DNA from: Caldimicrobium sp.
GTDB lineage: Bacteria > Desulfobacterota > Thermodesulfobacteria > Thermodesulfobacteriales > Thermodesulfobacteriaceae
Assembly (NCBI GenBank): GCA_025060015.1
Contig: JANXDB010000054.1
Location: 20,924-84,923, forward strand
Reading direction: 5' to 3'
Length of the DNA stretch: 64,000 nucleotides
Below are positions 63,637 through 64,000 of this stretch, piece after piece. The first letter of the stretch is position 1. Each line of letters starts with the position of its first letter. The translations under genes were made by a program, and so were the position numbers. Under the pieces are notes generated by a model. That model was not told where the DNA came from and searched no databases. It saw only the letters and a list, made by a program, of their open reading frames with translations.

Positions 63637-64000
63637 TTAACTTCTATAGCCAAATTGTTGGATTACTTCCAGGGGGTTTGAGGCAAGAATAAGCTCCCTG
63701 TGAAGCTTCTTTAGTTTCTCTCGGTCAGTTTCCGCCTTGATCTGCTCTTCAAGACCTTTTGGCACTTCCCCAAGCTTCACCTCCACTACCTCAAGCACCA
63801 TCTCCTGAGCCTCTTTTAAAAGTCCCTGTTGTAATCCCTGTTGTATACCCTGCTGTATACCCTCTATGTAAAAGGGGTCCCTCCTCTTATCAATCACTAA
63901 GGGCATCCTTGTTACCTCCTCATATAGCCTTACTACTTCATTATAAGCATCCTTCCTCAATCTTGCAAGCACTAAAAGCCTCATCAAAAAATCTCTCCTC
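63637..64000 (-). CDS. C-terminal part of an Rpn/PD-(D/E)XK nuclease-family transposase-like protein
   Basis: The frame is open to the right edge, so the N-terminal nuclease domain lies outside the window; the visible 120 residues have the typical C-terminal region RLRKDAYNEVVRLYEEV, a QG-rich repeat (GIQQGIQQGLQQGLL) and a coiled tail. Such proteins are widespread Rpn-like recombination-promoting nucleases. A TTG at 63987 could start a short version, but upstream codons continue in frame. Confidence 0.65.
   Translation of the reverse strand, partial: RRDFLMRLLVLARLRKDAYNEVVRLYEEVTRMPLVIDKRRDPFYIEGIQQGIQQGLQQGLLKEAQEMVLEVVEVKLGEVPKGLEEQIKAETDREKLKKLHRELILASNPLEVIQQFGYRS

Overview
The window looks like chromosomal DNA of a thermophilic anaerobic bacterium, most probably Thermodesulfobacteriota (the Thermodesulfobacterium/Caldimicrobium kind). 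This is inferred from the gene set: a four-subunit group 3b [NiFe] hydrogenase/sulfhydrogenase, a GH57-containing glycogen cluster of the type common in thermophiles, the MEP pathway (ispE, ispG), a CarD regulator, a membrane-anchored dodecahaem cytochrome, moderate-to-low GC and densely packed genes. There is no rRNA, CRISPR array, prophage or complete insertion sequence.

Layout. 1-5260 (minus): a translationally coupled housekeeping run fmdB-like, DUF1844, ispE, prs, rplY, pth, psiE, guaA (guaA runs off the left edge). 5500-8370 (plus): tRNA-Leu(UAG) and a Na+/Ca2+-exchanger-type antiporter, then tRNA-Glu(CUC) and a radical SAM protein. 8363-13960: purB, a DUF3782 coiled-coil nuclease-fold gene, mdh, arsC, rsmI, ispG. 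14040-17940 (plus): a PhnD-like binding protein paired with a hybrid histidine kinase, then nadK. 17950-25960 (minus): YtxH and DUF948 envelope-type proteins, then a glycogen operon (debranching enzyme, GT4 synthase, GH57 amylase, phosphorylase). 26046-30710: ychF, thioesterase, pyrR, two poorly known genes, an MFS carrier. 31021-34858 (plus): hydBGDA hydrogenase, followed by a tandem Usp gene. 35957-39576 (minus): mutT, tRNA-Val(CAC), rpsF, rpsR, rplI, dnaB and a CheX-like gene. 39689-48319 (plus): a phosphate regulon headed by a four-repeat Pho box: pstSCAB, a phoU-DUF47 fusion, an EAL gene overlapping a CBS-GGDDF gene, phoB and phoR. 48273-55479 (minus): carD, PIN/TRAM membrane protein, mutL, miaA, yicC, ubiA-type prenyltransferase, parA, and a decayed gene. 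55532-57238 (minus): the multihaem cytochrome. 57260-59295 (plus): radical SAM protein and ssb. 59311-64000 (minus): Usp, ccsA, hemA, an unknown membrane protein and the end of an Rpn-type nuclease.

The strongest finding is at 55949-55951. An in-frame TGA divides the cytochrome gene into what look like two ORFs, but the frame continues without interruption to two further CxxCH motifs. Twelve bases after the TGA lies a perfect 9-bp hairpin with a G-first three-base loop, which is the layout of a bacterial SECIS element. I read 55532-57238 as one 568-residue selenoprotein with twelve haem sites.

Other points: c-di-GMP genes with substituted motifs embedded in the Pho operon; a set of operon-leading genes that lack a Shine-Dalgarno sequence and whose -10 box lies 6-10 bases before the start codon (apparently leaderless mRNAs); and a palindrome shared by two intergenic regions.
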